Assembly: GCF_029978005.1 (NCBI RefSeq)
Contig: NZ_JARKOZ010000046.1
Coordinates: 1 to 64,000 of the forward strand
Length of the DNA: 64,000 nucleotides
Reading direction: 5' to 3'
Source of the DNA: Solidesulfovibrio sp.
GTDB taxonomy: Bacteria > Desulfobacterota > Desulfovibrionia > Desulfovibrionales > Desulfovibrionaceae
The first letter of the stretch is position 1. The number at the start of each line of letters is the position of its first letter. The position numbers were made by a program, and so were the translations under genes. Below the pieces are notes generated by a model. It saw nothing but the letters and a program-made list of their open reading frames with translations. It made no database searches and was not told where the DNA came from. Shown here in pieces: positions 48,085 through 57,254 of this stretch.

Positions 48085-48806
48085 GGAAGGCGGCACGGCG
48101 CAAGCGCCGACTCGAGTCCCCGGCCGGAGTCCTGCGCGATCTGGAAGCGGAAGGCGGCGTCGGCGCTTCCCCGGACCATTTCGGGGGCGTGGGTGACGAG
48201 GATGAGGCTGATGCCGTTTTCGCGCGTGAGCTGGCGAAACGTCTCCAGGATCGTCCTGGCGCTCGGGGGGTCCAGGGCGGCGCTCGGCTCGTCGGCGAGG
48301 ATGATCCGCGGCCGCCGGGCCAGGGCGCAGGCCAGGGAGGCCTTTTGCCGCTGCCCGCCGGAGAGCCTGGCCGGATAGGCGTCCAGGACCCCGTCGAGGC
48401 CGAGGAGCTCCGCCAGGTGGCCGGCCTGGCCGGCGGCGGGTTGCCCCAGCCGGGCGGCGAAGCGGATGTTGCCCCGGACCGTGAGGCATTCGAGCAGTCC
48501 GCCGCCCTGCAGGGCGTAGGCGAAAAAGTTCCGTCGCACCTGGCGCTTGTCCCGCCGGGACAAGGCGTCCAGATTCGTGGTCGCGCCGCCGGTGAGAACG
48601 AACTCGTCCGCGTGGTCGGGCGTGAGCAGCAGCCCGAGCATGTCGAGCAGGGTGCTCTTGCCGCAGCCGTTGGGGCCGAGCACCGCCACGAACGCGCCCG
48701 GCGGGACGTCGAACTCCGGCACCGTGATCCGGATGCGCCGCCGTTTGTCCCCGCGCGTTTTCCACATGTTCCTGATCCGCAGCCCCACGGCCGCTTCTTC
48801 CGGCAT
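48081..48806 (-). CDS. ABC transporter ATP-binding protein (LolD/MacB-like)
   Basis: 241-aa ATPase. Walker A GPNGCGKST (about 44-52), Q-loop FAYALQGGGLLE, signature LSGGQRQKASLACALARRP, Walker B IILADEPSAALD, H-loop LVTHAPE. Complete and of normal size. It precedes its permease with a 4-bp overlap and follows the vWA gene by 13 bp. Size and signature fit the LolD/MacB/FtsE group. Confidence 0.93.
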   Translation of the reverse strand: MPEEAAVGLRIRNMWKTRGDKRRRIRITVPEFDVPPGAFVAVLGPNGCGKSTLLDMLGLLLTPDHADEFVLTGGATTNLDALSRRDKRQVRRNFFAYALQGGGLLECLTVRGNIRFAARLGQPAAGQAGHLAELLGLDGVLDAYPARLSGGQRQKASLACALARRPRIILADEPSAALDPPSARTILETFRQLTRENGISLILVTHAPEMVRGSADAAFRFQIAQDSGRGLESALAPCRLP

Positions 48807-48819
48807 GCCCGGCCTCCGT

Positions 48820-51066
48820 TCAGGGGAGCTGGTCGAGGTCCAGGGCCACGACCCGGTCGCTTTCCCGCGCGCCCTGGTTGAGCTTCTTCCAGATGCGCGG
48901 GTTGGCCTGCTGCCGCAGCAGGTCCTCGTAGTGCCGCAGCTTGTCGGCCATGGCGCGCACGAAATCCCGGACGATGTCCTGGTTGCGGAAATCGTCGCGG
49001 GTCTTCATCATGATTTCGCTGTGGTAGGGCAGCTTGTTGATGCCGAGCGGCATGCTGAACACGTCCCTGAAGTTGACGGCGGCCGGGTCCACCATGGTGA
49101 AGCGCGTGTTCCTGGACACCAGATCGAAGAAATCGAGGGCGGTGCTCTCCTCGCCGCGCAGCGCCGCATCACCGAGGCCCTTGAGTTCCCGCACCCGGCT
49201 TTCGAGCTCCTCCAGTTCCGCCCGCGTGAGCAGCACCATGGGGGCCAGAGCCTCGCGGGCCGGCTTTTCCAGCACCTTGTCGCACACCCAGCCCCGTACT
49301 TCCCTGTCGGGCAGGGAGTTGTCGGCCCGCAGCAGCACGGCCTGCTGGAAAATCAGTTCCGTCAGCGATCCAGGTTCGGCAGGCGGCAAGGGAGTGCCCG
49401 AGGCGCTTGCCTTGGCGTAGATCTCGGCCGCCTGCATCGCCTCCTTGAAATGCGCGAACATGAGGCCGCACAACTGCGAGGAGCCGGCGTCCACGGGAAA
49501 GAAGTGCGTCGTCTCCGGGCTGGTGCCGTAGGCGCCGGCAAAGGTCGCGGACAACTCTTTGAATTGCCGGATGCCCTGTCGTTCGTAGTCCTTGGATTTG
49601 GTGTTGCGCAGATAGAAGGAATTGATGGCGATGCTGCGGATGTGCGCCTTGTCGCGCAGGACCCTGGCGGTGTACCCGTCCTCGTCGCGCCCGGGGGCGT
49701 CGCCCACCAGGAACACGAGCCGCACGGCGTCCTTGCGCCATTGCAGGCTCTCCAGCGCCTTGTCCAGGCCCTGGAAGACGCATTCGGGAAAGTCGTCCCC
49801 CTTGACCACCGGATACTGCGCTTTCACGTCGGCCAGGACGGAGACGAACTCCCGGCCCGGCAGGGTCCGCGACGTGTACTCCTTGACGACGTAGCCGAAG
49901 GCGGGATCCTTGTCCCGGTAGCCGACGAAGCCGAAACGCAGGTCGTCGTCGGCCGACGCGCCGATGAAGTCCCGCATCGCCCGCAGCACGTCGTCCAGGT
50001 GGGGCTGCATGGACTCGGTCGTGTCCATGACGAACACGATGTCGATGGCGAGTTTTTGTGCGGCCCGGGGGGCTTCCCGCGAACGCGTCCTGGCCGCGAC
50101 GTCGAGCAGCCGCGCCGCCATGCCGTCGAGGGGCAGCGTCTCTTCGGCGGCGGCGGGGAACGTGTCCAGGAGCGGATAGAAGATGGCGGAATCCTGCGCG
50201 ACCCCCACGGTCGGCTCCTGGGCGATGATCCCGGTTCCTGCGGCCTTGCCGTCTTTCAGGCGCTCTCGCAGGTCCTTGAGCCGCTGGGCCCGCTGGGCCG
50301 GGGCGAGCCGCGCCAGGGCGAGCAGGGCTTCCTTGTCCTTGAAAAACAGGGAAGGGTCCCGGTTGAGGGGGTTGGTGAAGCGCATCGCCAGGGCCTGCTT
50401 CCAGGGGATCGCGTCCTTTTGGGCCAGCCAGCCGGCGGCCTGCGGCGACCACTGGGGCGGCTTGATCCTGGGCACGTAGGCGTCGGTGACGCGGTACCAT
50501 GTCTCGCCGGCCGGATCCTGCTTCTGGTCGATCACGCCGAAGGCCTCGTACTGCTGGAGATTGTCCCTGACGACAGGGCTCGAGGCGTCGGGCGCGGCAT
50601 GGATCCGGGCCTGGCGCAGGGTCAGGACGCGCGACACCAGCCAGGGCGGGGGCGGCACGCCGTCCCACCAGGCTGTTTCCGAAGGGGAAAGCCGCACCTC
50701 CCGCTGCACGCCCTGGCGATACCGGTCCTGGTTGCGCCGGGCGCGCTCCCGGCCCACCTGTTCGGGGGCGAGGCCGAGGTCGGCGGCCATGAGGGCGTTG
50801 AGGGCCCTGCGGTCGTTGTTTTCGGCTTCGGCCGTTTTTCTGGCTTCGGCGCTGCAGGGGCCGTTTATTTCGAGCATGCCGTCGAGGCGCTCGCCGAGGC
50901 AGCGCGCGGGCCCCAGGAGCAGGTCGTCCAGCGCGCCGCGGCGGGCCTGCATGGAGGCGAAAAGCGTATCGTAAGCGTCCTCGCCGAAGGCGCGCGCCGG
51001 CAGCAGGGCGAGGACGCAAAGGACGAGGAGGGCCAACGGCGCGGGCGTGCGGGGATGCGTGGTCAT
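48820..51066 (-). CDS. Exported von Willebrand factor A (vWA) domain protein
   Basis: 748-aa protein with signal peptide LALLVLCVLALLPARAFG. An SH3-like segment lies near 145-205 (LRQARIHAAPDASSPVVRDN...WYRVTDAY). The vWA domain (about 340-530) starts DIVFVMDTTESMQPHLDDVL, a MIDAS variant DxTxS, with RFGFVGYRDKDP and LVFLVGDAPGRDEDG. A helical C-terminus completes it. vWA domains bind protein partners in a metal-dependent way. It is the periplasmic component encoded between the tubulin-like/zinc-ribbon genes and the ABC pair. Confidence 0.87.
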   Translation of the reverse strand: MTTHPRTPAPLALLVLCVLALLPARAFGEDAYDTLFASMQARRGALDDLLLGPARCLGERLDGMLEINGPCSAEARKTAEAENNDRRALNALMAADLGLAPEQVGRERARRNQDRYRQGVQREVRLSPSETAWWDGVPPPPWLVSRVLTLRQARIHAAPDASSPVVRDNLQQYEAFGVIDQKQDPAGETWYRVTDAYVPRIKPPQWSPQAAGWLAQKDAIPWKQALAMRFTNPLNRDPSLFFKDKEALLALARLAPAQRAQRLKDLRERLKDGKAAGTGIIAQEPTVGVAQDSAIFYPLLDTFPAAAEETLPLDGMAARLLDVAARTRSREAPRAAQKLAIDIVFVMDTTESMQPHLDDVLRAMRDFIGASADDDLRFGFVGYRDKDPAFGYVVKEYTSRTLPGREFVSVLADVKAQYPVVKGDDFPECVFQGLDKALESLQWRKDAVRLVFLVGDAPGRDEDGYTARVLRDKAHIRSIAINSFYLRNTKSKDYERQGIRQFKELSATFAGAYGTSPETTHFFPVDAGSSQLCGLMFAHFKEAMQAAEIYAKASASGTPLPPAEPGSLTELIFQQAVLLRADNSLPDREVRGWVCDKVLEKPAREALAPMVLLTRAELEELESRVRELKGLGDAALRGEESTALDFFDLVSRNTRFTMVDPAAVNFRDVFSMPLGINKLPYHSEIMMKTRDDFRNQDIVRDFVRAMADKLRHYEDLLRQQANPRIWKKLNQGARESDRVVALDLDQLP

Positions 51067-51070
51067 GGGG

Positions 51071-51718
51071 TCACTGTTCCTTCGTCAGCGTGCTGGAGCC
51101 GGCCTCGACCTTGCCGTAGACCCACCAGGGATCGAGGTTCGCGACCAGTTGGACGGGCGGGGCCGGGTCCTGGGCGTTGCTGCGCAACAAAAGCGTCCCT
51201 TCCCGCATGGCCGGGGAGGCGGACTGGAAGCGGACGGTCAGGCTGGCCTGCTCTCCGGGCTCCACGACCAGCGGCTGCCCGGGCACGGAGAATTCGGCCG
51301 GCCGCGCCTCGCAGTCGGCGATGACGAGCCTGCCGTCGCCGACGTTTCGCACCGTGAGGGTCGCGGTCGCCACACCCCCCTTGGCGGGAGGAAAGGCCAG
51401 CGTGGTTCGGGCAAGTTGCAGCCGGGGCGTTCCCCCGGTCCCGGCGAGGAGAAAGGAAACAAGGACGGCCAGCAGCGCTGCGCCGACGCCGGCGAGGAGC
51501 CAGCGCCGTGGAGGAAGCAATCCTCCCGGCGTCTCGATGACCACCAGTTTCTGGCCGCAGGGCTTTCCGGAAACGGTCTGGCCGGGACATTTGGGATTGC
51601 CGCCGTCCATGGACGCAACGACGTCTTCTTCCGGGATCTTGCGGTTGTCGCGGGCGAGAAGGCAGGGGTCGTCGCCGAACTCGTTTTCGCAGCGGTAAAA
51701 GCGGTTGCGTCTGGCCAT
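51071..51718 (-). CDS. Zinc-ribbon membrane protein with periplasmic Ig-like domain
   Basis: 215-aa protein. The N-terminal cytoplasmic part has paired Cys residues (FYRCENEFGDDPC and PKCPGQTVSGKPCGQK), a probable zinc-binding module. One TM helix (WLLAGVGAALLAVLVSFLLAG, about 75-95) leads to a beta-sandwich domain with TLTVRNVGDGRLVI and VVEPGEQASLTVRF, like ASH/DUF1573-type Ig folds. Its ATG shares one base with the stop of the tubulin-like gene. It could connect the cytoplasmic tubulin-like protein to the periplasmic partners. Confidence 0.75.
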   Translation of the reverse strand: MARRNRFYRCENEFGDDPCLLARDNRKIPEEDVVASMDGGNPKCPGQTVSGKPCGQKLVVIETPGGLLPPRRWLLAGVGAALLAVLVSFLLAGTGGTPRLQLARTTLAFPPAKGGVATATLTVRNVGDGRLVIADCEARPAEFSVPGQPLVVEPGEQASLTVRFQSASPAMREGTLLLRSNAQDPAPPVQLVANLDPWWVYGKVEAGSSTLTKEQ

Positions 51719-54700
51719 CACAACCTCGTCCGGTCGGCGAGCTGGCTCGCCAGAGTGGAGGCCGCCCGGGCCTTGGCGTCAAACAGCCGATACTTCGCGT
51801 CGCTTTCCTTTTTGCCGCTCAGCAGGAAGCAGCACCCGCTCATGTCCTTAAGGGCCTTGTGCAGCGCATCGAGGTCCGGCGCATCGGACGCGGCCATGCC
51901 GTCCCGAATCAGTTTCTGCAGGTCGATCAGGCAGTTCTCGTTGAACTGGTCGGTATAGAAGGAGTAGATCTGGATGGTTTCGACGGGAATGCGCAGGCCG
52001 AAGCGGCTTTGGCTCTCGGCGGCGACCTCGCGCGACAGCCGTTCAAGCGTCATGCCGCTTTCGACCTTGTCCGTGACGCGGCCGTAGGCGTCGAGCCGGC
52101 CGAAGAGGATCGGCTCGCCGTCCGTGTCGGGAACGCGCATGAGCCCGAGGGCCGTGGCCAGCATCACCTCGGGAAGATGTTCCGCCAGGACCGTCTTGCG
52201 GTCCGGCTTCATCAGGTCGGGCAACGGGGGGTTGTGGCTTTCCGTATGGACCTCGAAGGAGGTTCGCGCCGCATCCCGCGCGGTGCCCTGTTCCAGGCGG
52301 TCCCGGTATTTGGAGTGCAGGGCGTGGGTGACGCGCGCATGGCGGGCCGGAAAGAAGAAGGCCACGGAAAGGATGGCGATTTCGGTCGGATTGCGTTCCT
52401 CCGGCACGTCCTGGCAGGCGGTGTCGATGGTCTTCCAGTTGCCCTGGTCGCCGATGATGCTTTCGATCATCGCGTGCATCTGCTGCTCGAACGTCGCGAC
52501 CTTGGCGCATTTGGGCAAAAAGACGCAGCGGCGCAGCACCGGCCCTTGGGTCGGCAGCTCCATGGGCTCGGAATTGGGATGGAAGGCGACCATGGGCATG
52601 GCCTTGCCGAGCAGTTCGCGCAGCCAGTGCGCGAGCTTGCCCTCCACCTGACCGCCGTAGTCGTTGTAGAGCTTGCGCACGATGTTCTGGCCGAGGATGC
52701 CTTCGAAATCCTTGACGTTCTCGCGCACCTCCCGATGGGCTTCCATGGCGTGCTGCTCGGAGAGCATCCGCAGCCGCTCGACGAGGAGGCCGCCGACCAG
52801 GTTGGTCTTCTCGTCCACGGCCATGTGGTCGTTGTAGGCGGCGAAGGTGGCATGGTCGCCGCGCAGCTTCTTGAGGGCCTCCATGGTCAGGTTGCCGTAG
52901 CGGTCCTGGACCTCCTTGTTGGCTTCGAACCGCTCGCGGATGGAGTCGTTCACGTACTGGGCGTCGACGAGGTAGACGACGTCCTTGCGGTCTTGCGGGG
53001 ATTTCCTGTCGGAGATCCTGACTTTGATTTCCGCGGCGAAGCGCTCGGCGAGAAGTTTGAGGTTCGTGTTGAAGGTCGCCACCTGGTCGTGCAGGTAGAC
53101 CAGTTCACGCAGCAGCTCGGTGCAGAATTCATGGCCGTATTGCATGGCATGCTGCATGGTCTGCCAATAGTGGTATTGCGTCGTGGCGATGCGGTATTCG
53201 TTGAAGAGCCGTTCCTGCTTGCCCTTGGCCCACCGGCCGCATTTGTCGTACTGGGTGCGGATCTCGTCGCGTTTGCGGTCGGCGTTGCGCACCTCGTCCA
53301 CGGCCTTGCGCTCCTGCTCGTCGTAGTACGTCCTGTCTTCCTCGATGCGCCGGGACAGATGCTCGACGACGTCGGGAAGATGGTTCAGGGCGTATTCCGG
53401 GTCCAGGCGTTCGATGCCGAAGATCAGGTCCCTTTCGACGTAGGCGCGGATGGAGCCCGCGCGGGCGCTGATCTCGTTGGGTTCCCGCCGGGCCTTGAAG
53501 TAGTCGAGCACGCCGCCGGCGTCGCCCCGGGCACGGAAGCCCCTTTGCCAGACCTTGTCCGCGCGCCGGTCGAAGTCCGTGAGCCATTGCCGCCGCTCCT
53601 TGTCCGCGCCAAGCTGCTCCCGGACTCTTTTCTCCTGTTGCTCCAGCGTGTTGCGCCATTCCACCTCGTAGAGCTCGAATTCCGGCTGCCCGGTGACGTC
53701 CTCCACGAGGTCCAGGCACAGGTGCGCCCGGGTCGCCTTCCAGATGGAACGGCGCTTGCCGACGAAGCTGTCGGTGGAGAAGTCGCGAGGGCTTTCCAGG
53801 TAGCGCTTGTCCCACTTGTTGAAGATGGCCCGCAGCAGGTACTGCCGCCCGAAGGAGTAGGAGAGCTTCTCCCGTATCTCCCGTTCGGGGATGGCCACGC
53901 GCTGCACGCCGTAGCTGATGAAGGCGGTGGAGCGCGCGCCGCCGTTGGCGTCGGCGGGGAACTGGTTGCGGTCTTCCATGGTCAGGGCGTCGCGCAGGGA
54001 CTTGGGCAGGTCGCCCATCTGGCGCACGGCGACCTGGAAGAGGAATTCCGCCGCGTTTTCGATCTGCTGGGCCAGGGGGACGTCCACGTCGCTTTCGGTC
54101 GTGTCCGTGAGCAGGGCGACGGCCTTGTAGGTGTCGCGCAGGTCCTTGGTGGGCAGGCCGTTGCCGGCCTTGGGCACGGCCAGCCTGGCCGGGCTCGCCG
54201 CCCGGATGTCCCAGGGCTCGTAGATGCCCAGGCGGAAGGCGTTGAGCTCCAGCAGGGCGGCGTACTGGTTGGCGTAGAAGTTGCCCGTGTTGGTGCTGCC
54301 CACGTCCTTGGCCGTGACGAAGCCGTGGATGAACAGCTGGTAGCTGCCGGGCTCGTCCTTCAGGTGGCGCTGGATCTGGGCGACCACGTCGAGGAGCGCG
54401 CCGCTGCCCGTTCCGGCGGCCAGGGTGCAGGCGACGTGGATTTCCGCGCCGACCTGGCCGTTTTTGCACAGCTCCTTGATCCGGTCCGCCACGGCCTGGA
54501 TCACGTTGGCGATGTTGTCGCCGTTGGCCAGGGCGAGCCGCCCCATGCGCCGGATCTGGTTGCAGCCGTTGGGGGTCCTGGTGCCTCGGGTGATGTCGCG
54601 CACGAAGTCCATGTCCCGCCGCACCCAGGGCTCGATGCCGGGATAGCGCTCGATGCTGCCCAGGATGGCTTCCAGGCCCTCCGGGTTCAGGAGGACCTTC

Positions 54701-54981
54701 TCCTTGTCCTTGAGGTGCAGGGTCTTGCCGAAGACGCGCCAGCCCTGGAGGCGTTCCCCCTGGCCCTCCAGGTCCGCCCGGTTGGAATCGACGCTGAGCG
54801 TGGCGATGCGGGATTCCACCGGCTGGCCGCCGTATTCGTCGTGAAAGGCGTAGACGTCCGGATACGATTCCCCGGTGTTGCCGCGGGAGCGCCATTCCAC
54901 GTAGAGTTTCTTCTTCAGCTCCCGGACCACGGCGCAGCCCGTGCCGCCAAGCCCGATCAACAGGAAATTGTGCTGTGCCAT
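51718..54981 (-). CDS. Tubulin-like GTPase-domain protein (Tubulin_2 type)
   Basis: 1087-aa cytoplasmic protein. The N-terminal 250 residues have tubulin/FtsZ hallmarks: FLLIGLGGTGCAVVRELK (residues 6-23), TLSVDSNRADL (61-71, like the FtsZ 'NTDAQAL' strand) and the phosphate-binding CTLAAGTGSGALLDV (185-199; tubulin signature GGTGSG with Ala for the first Gly). The remaining 800 residues are mostly helical with several coiled-coil stretches (DEQERKAVDEVRNADRKRDE). This fits the 'tubulin-like' family Pfam calls Tubulin_2, with no signal or TM segment. The start at 54981 is 1 bp after the preceding stop. It is the largest and central gene of the operon; whether it polymerises is unknown. Confidence 0.82.
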   Translation of the reverse strand: MAQHNFLLIGLGGTGCAVVRELKKKLYVEWRSRGNTGESYPDVYAFHDEYGGQPVESRIATLSVDSNRADLEGQGERLQGWRVFGKTLHLKDKEKVLLNPEGLEAILGSIERYPGIEPWVRRDMDFVRDITRGTRTPNGCNQIRRMGRLALANGDNIANVIQAVADRIKELCKNGQVGAEIHVACTLAAGTGSGALLDVVAQIQRHLKDEPGSYQLFIHGFVTAKDVGSTNTGNFYANQYAALLELNAFRLGIYEPWDIRAASPARLAVPKAGNGLPTKDLRDTYKAVALLTDTTESDVDVPLAQQIENAAEFLFQVAVRQMGDLPKSLRDALTMEDRNQFPADANGGARSTAFISYGVQRVAIPEREIREKLSYSFGRQYLLRAIFNKWDKRYLESPRDFSTDSFVGKRRSIWKATRAHLCLDLVEDVTGQPEFELYEVEWRNTLEQQEKRVREQLGADKERRQWLTDFDRRADKVWQRGFRARGDAGGVLDYFKARREPNEISARAGSIRAYVERDLIFGIERLDPEYALNHLPDVVEHLSRRIEEDRTYYDEQERKAVDEVRNADRKRDEIRTQYDKCGRWAKGKQERLFNEYRIATTQYHYWQTMQHAMQYGHEFCTELLRELVYLHDQVATFNTNLKLLAERFAAEIKVRISDRKSPQDRKDVVYLVDAQYVNDSIRERFEANKEVQDRYGNLTMEALKKLRGDHATFAAYNDHMAVDEKTNLVGGLLVERLRMLSEQHAMEAHREVRENVKDFEGILGQNIVRKLYNDYGGQVEGKLAHWLRELLGKAMPMVAFHPNSEPMELPTQGPVLRRCVFLPKCAKVATFEQQMHAMIESIIGDQGNWKTIDTACQDVPEERNPTEIAILSVAFFFPARHARVTHALHSKYRDRLEQGTARDAARTSFEVHTESHNPPLPDLMKPDRKTVLAEHLPEVMLATALGLMRVPDTDGEPILFGRLDAYGRVTDKVESGMTLERLSREVAAESQSRFGLRIPVETIQIYSFYTDQFNENCLIDLQKLIRDGMAASDAPDLDALHKALKDMSGCCFLLSGKKESDAKYRLFDAKARAASTLASQLADRTRL

Positions 54982-54982
54982 G

Positions 54983-55798
54983 CTAGCCTCCGATGTAGCG
55001 CGGGGATGCGCGGTGTTCCGGGATGTCGGCCAGGGCCGCGCGGATGAGCAGCCCGATCGTGATCGCCTGGACCAGGAGAAAGACCGCGACCAGGACGGCG
55101 CGGGAGATGACGACGATGCGCGAGGCTTTCGCCTTGAGCTCCACGAGGATGTTCTCGCTGGCGATCTGGATGGCGTCCTGGGCGTGGTAGGTGTTCGTGC
55201 CCGACGCGAACACCTGTTCCATGTCCTTGGTGATGGCCTGCTTGGCCGCGTCGGGATGCGGCCAGAGGATCGTGCTGAGGAAGGGATGGTTGGCGCGGAA
55301 ATGTTCCACCGCGCCGCTTGCATGGACTTGCGCCGCCGTCTGCTGCGCCTGCCTGGTGACCGTGGGGATGGTCGTGCTGGCGCTCGTGTCCGGGCGGGGA
55401 TGCTTGGCGAAATTTTCCAGTTGCTTGCCTGCGGCGTCTCGCAGGGCGTACACGGCGTCGTAAGCTTGGCGGAACGTATCGTTGCTCCAGGAATCGTCCT
55501 GCAGGATGGCCCGCTTCCATTGTTCCACCATGAGCACGGCCACGGGGCCGGTATAGCGGCAGGTCACGAAGAGCAGGGTGCAGACCAGGGTGGTGGCCGC
55601 CGTGATGGCGCAAAACAGGCGGTGCTGCCAGTGGAGGGAGAACTGGCGGTTGAAATTGGCGGCCACCCAGCTGGCGAACCACCAGGACAGGCCGCCCAGC
55701 GCGAGGCCCGCGCCGCAGGTGGCCAGGAACATGCCGCGACTGTCCTGCCAGAGCTGGGCGATCAGCGCGAAGACGAGATGCAGGAAGTCCAGGATCAT
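54983..55798 (-). CDS. Multi-TM membrane protein of unknown function
   Basis: 271-aa protein with about four TM helices: one near residues 5-35 (FLATCGAGLALGGLSWWFA), one at 60-80 (LFCAITAATTLVCTLLFVTC), and one near the C-terminus (VVISRAVLVAVFLLVQAITIGLLI). A periplasmic or cytoplasmic loop of about 130 polar residues lies between. It is immediately upstream of the tubulin-like gene, so it may anchor it at the inner membrane. I recognise no family. Confidence 0.7.
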   Translation of the reverse strand: MILDFLHLVFALIAQLWQDSRGMFLATCGAGLALGGLSWWFASWVAANFNRQFSLHWQHRLFCAITAATTLVCTLLFVTCRYTGPVAVLMVEQWKRAILQDDSWSNDTFRQAYDAVYALRDAAGKQLENFAKHPRPDTSASTTIPTVTRQAQQTAAQVHASGAVEHFRANHPFLSTILWPHPDAAKQAITKDMEQVFASGTNTYHAQDAIQIASENILVELKAKASRIVVISRAVLVAVFLLVQAITIGLLIRAALADIPEHRASPRYIGG

Positions 55799-55910
55799 GG
55801 GATTGCGCCTCGTTGGTTGATGCGTTGCTGCCGATTATTGCGCCCTGCGTTTCATGCGCATGCGTTCGGGCGTCCGTGCCGCCATCTCTGGCGTCGCACA
55901 TTTCGCCGGC

Positions 55911-56564
55911 CTACTTGCCGCACCCGGACAGGGGGGTGTAGTCGTATTGCGATTGTGCGGCCTGGTCCGCCTCGTGCATCCTTTCCATGACGACGACGAT
56001 TCTTTTGTCCGGCGTGTTGTTGAGAATTTGCACGGCGGCCTTCCGGTTGAGGGCTTTGGAATTCAGTTTCTTTTTCCAGTCGAGGAGTTCGGCGTAGAGC
56101 TTTTCTTTTTCCTTGGAGATCGCCCGCAGTTCGGCCTTGACGTCGTTGTCCCGGATGTCGTTTTCCCCCAGGTATTTCACGAGAGCGTCCCAATCCGCCT
56201 GCATGCACTCCAGGGCCTTCCCCTGCTTGTCCAGGGCGAGCCCCGCCATATCCACGGTCTTTCCGTATTCCTTGCCCAGTTTTTCTCCGGCGTACCCGCC
56301 GGCAAGGGGCGCGAGAAGCATCGTGGCCATATTGTCGCTGCGCATCCCCATATAAGTTCCCGCAGCGAAGCCTCCGACAGCGCCGATCGCACCGGCGAAC
56401 GTCTCATTGGCATGCTGCGGCTCGCTGGTGATTTTGGCGGAAGCCTCCAAAAGGGCGACTGCCTGAGGGTACCAATCGGCGAGGTAATGGGCGTTGCCGA
56501 GCGTATGGGTAGTGCTCAGAAGCAGAAGCACGGCTGGTATTGTGTAAGCTGACAGTCTTCTCAT
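55911..56564 (-). CDS. Exported glycine-zipper protein
   Basis: 217-aa protein with signal peptide AYTIPAVLLLLSTTHTLG. A glycine-zipper segment (FAGAIGAVGGFAAGTYMGM...LLAPLAGGYAGEKLG) and a helical region rich in Lys and Glu follow. It resembles the lipoprotein at the other end of the operon in plan (zipper then coil) but lacks a lipobox. First gene of the operon, with an AT-rich promoter region upstream. Function unknown. Confidence 0.72.
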   Translation of the reverse strand: MRRLSAYTIPAVLLLLSTTHTLGNAHYLADWYPQAVALLEASAKITSEPQHANETFAGAIGAVGGFAAGTYMGMRSDNMATMLLAPLAGGYAGEKLGKEYGKTVDMAGLALDKQGKALECMQADWDALVKYLGENDIRDNDVKAELRAISKEKEKLYAELLDWKKKLNSKALNRKAAVQILNNTPDKRIVVVMERMHEADQAAQSQYDYTPLSGCGK

Positions 56565-56813
56565 TGTTTTTTTCGAAGATAATAGTGTTTTTCCGCCAAG
56601 CCATGTTGTGTTGTGCGAAACATGGTCGGTGTTCCGTATTTGCGCCCGTAATTCCCGGGAAGCAGGCCTTGCCGCAAGGCAATAAGAAAACCTGTTGCCG
56701 CCGCCGTTGCACATTGCCGCCGGCTTCAGGCAAGCTCGCGCCAGAGCGCCCTGGACGCGCGCCGTGTGGCGCGGTCGGAATTTATATACAAATTATTTAT
56801 AAATTCGCTCATG

Positions 56814-56842
56814 AAAATATTTAATTTACCTATTCACGTCAA
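56814..56842 (-). promoter_or_regulatory. Candidate promoter of the tubulin-like operon
   Basis: Minus strand TTGACG (56842-56837), 17-bp spacer, TATTTT (56819-56814), inside the most AT-rich stretch of the region (56780-56840). The leader would be about 240 nt. The rest of 56565-57254 has no supported gene. Confidence 0.55.
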
Positions 56843-57254
56843 CCGTATTTTGCTCCTCCCGAATGTGCCTGGCCGTTTGACCCGATCCGGCCTGCCGCCC
56901 CTTGGGGAAACCGGCCGAAACGCGGACAGCCCGCGGCCGCCGTGGAAGCTGCCGCCGCTGCCTTTCACATGAAAGGGGGTGCGAAAATCCTTTCCCCGGC
57001 GCATGGCGCGCCGGCCGGCACCGGGGGGAACGTCGCGCCTGACCCGATGCGCCAGGCCCGGGAGCGATTCTTCCGATATCTGGACAATCTCCTGCCCGTT
57101 TGCCAGGATGGGATCGCATGCGGCGCGGCCGGCCGGAGACCGGGGCCGCCGAATGGAAACGCCGCAGCCGCGAGCGCTCCCGAAGCTGTCCTTCGCGCCT
57201 TGCCCCACGGCGCCATGACCGCGGCGACAAGCGCCCGTCCCTACGGAGCCCGAC

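Noticed and set aside
53160-53180. A GCCAATAGTGG match to the activator palindrome inside the tubulin-like gene
   Set aside because: It lies in coding sequence, far from any promoter, with only half the palindrome; a chance match.
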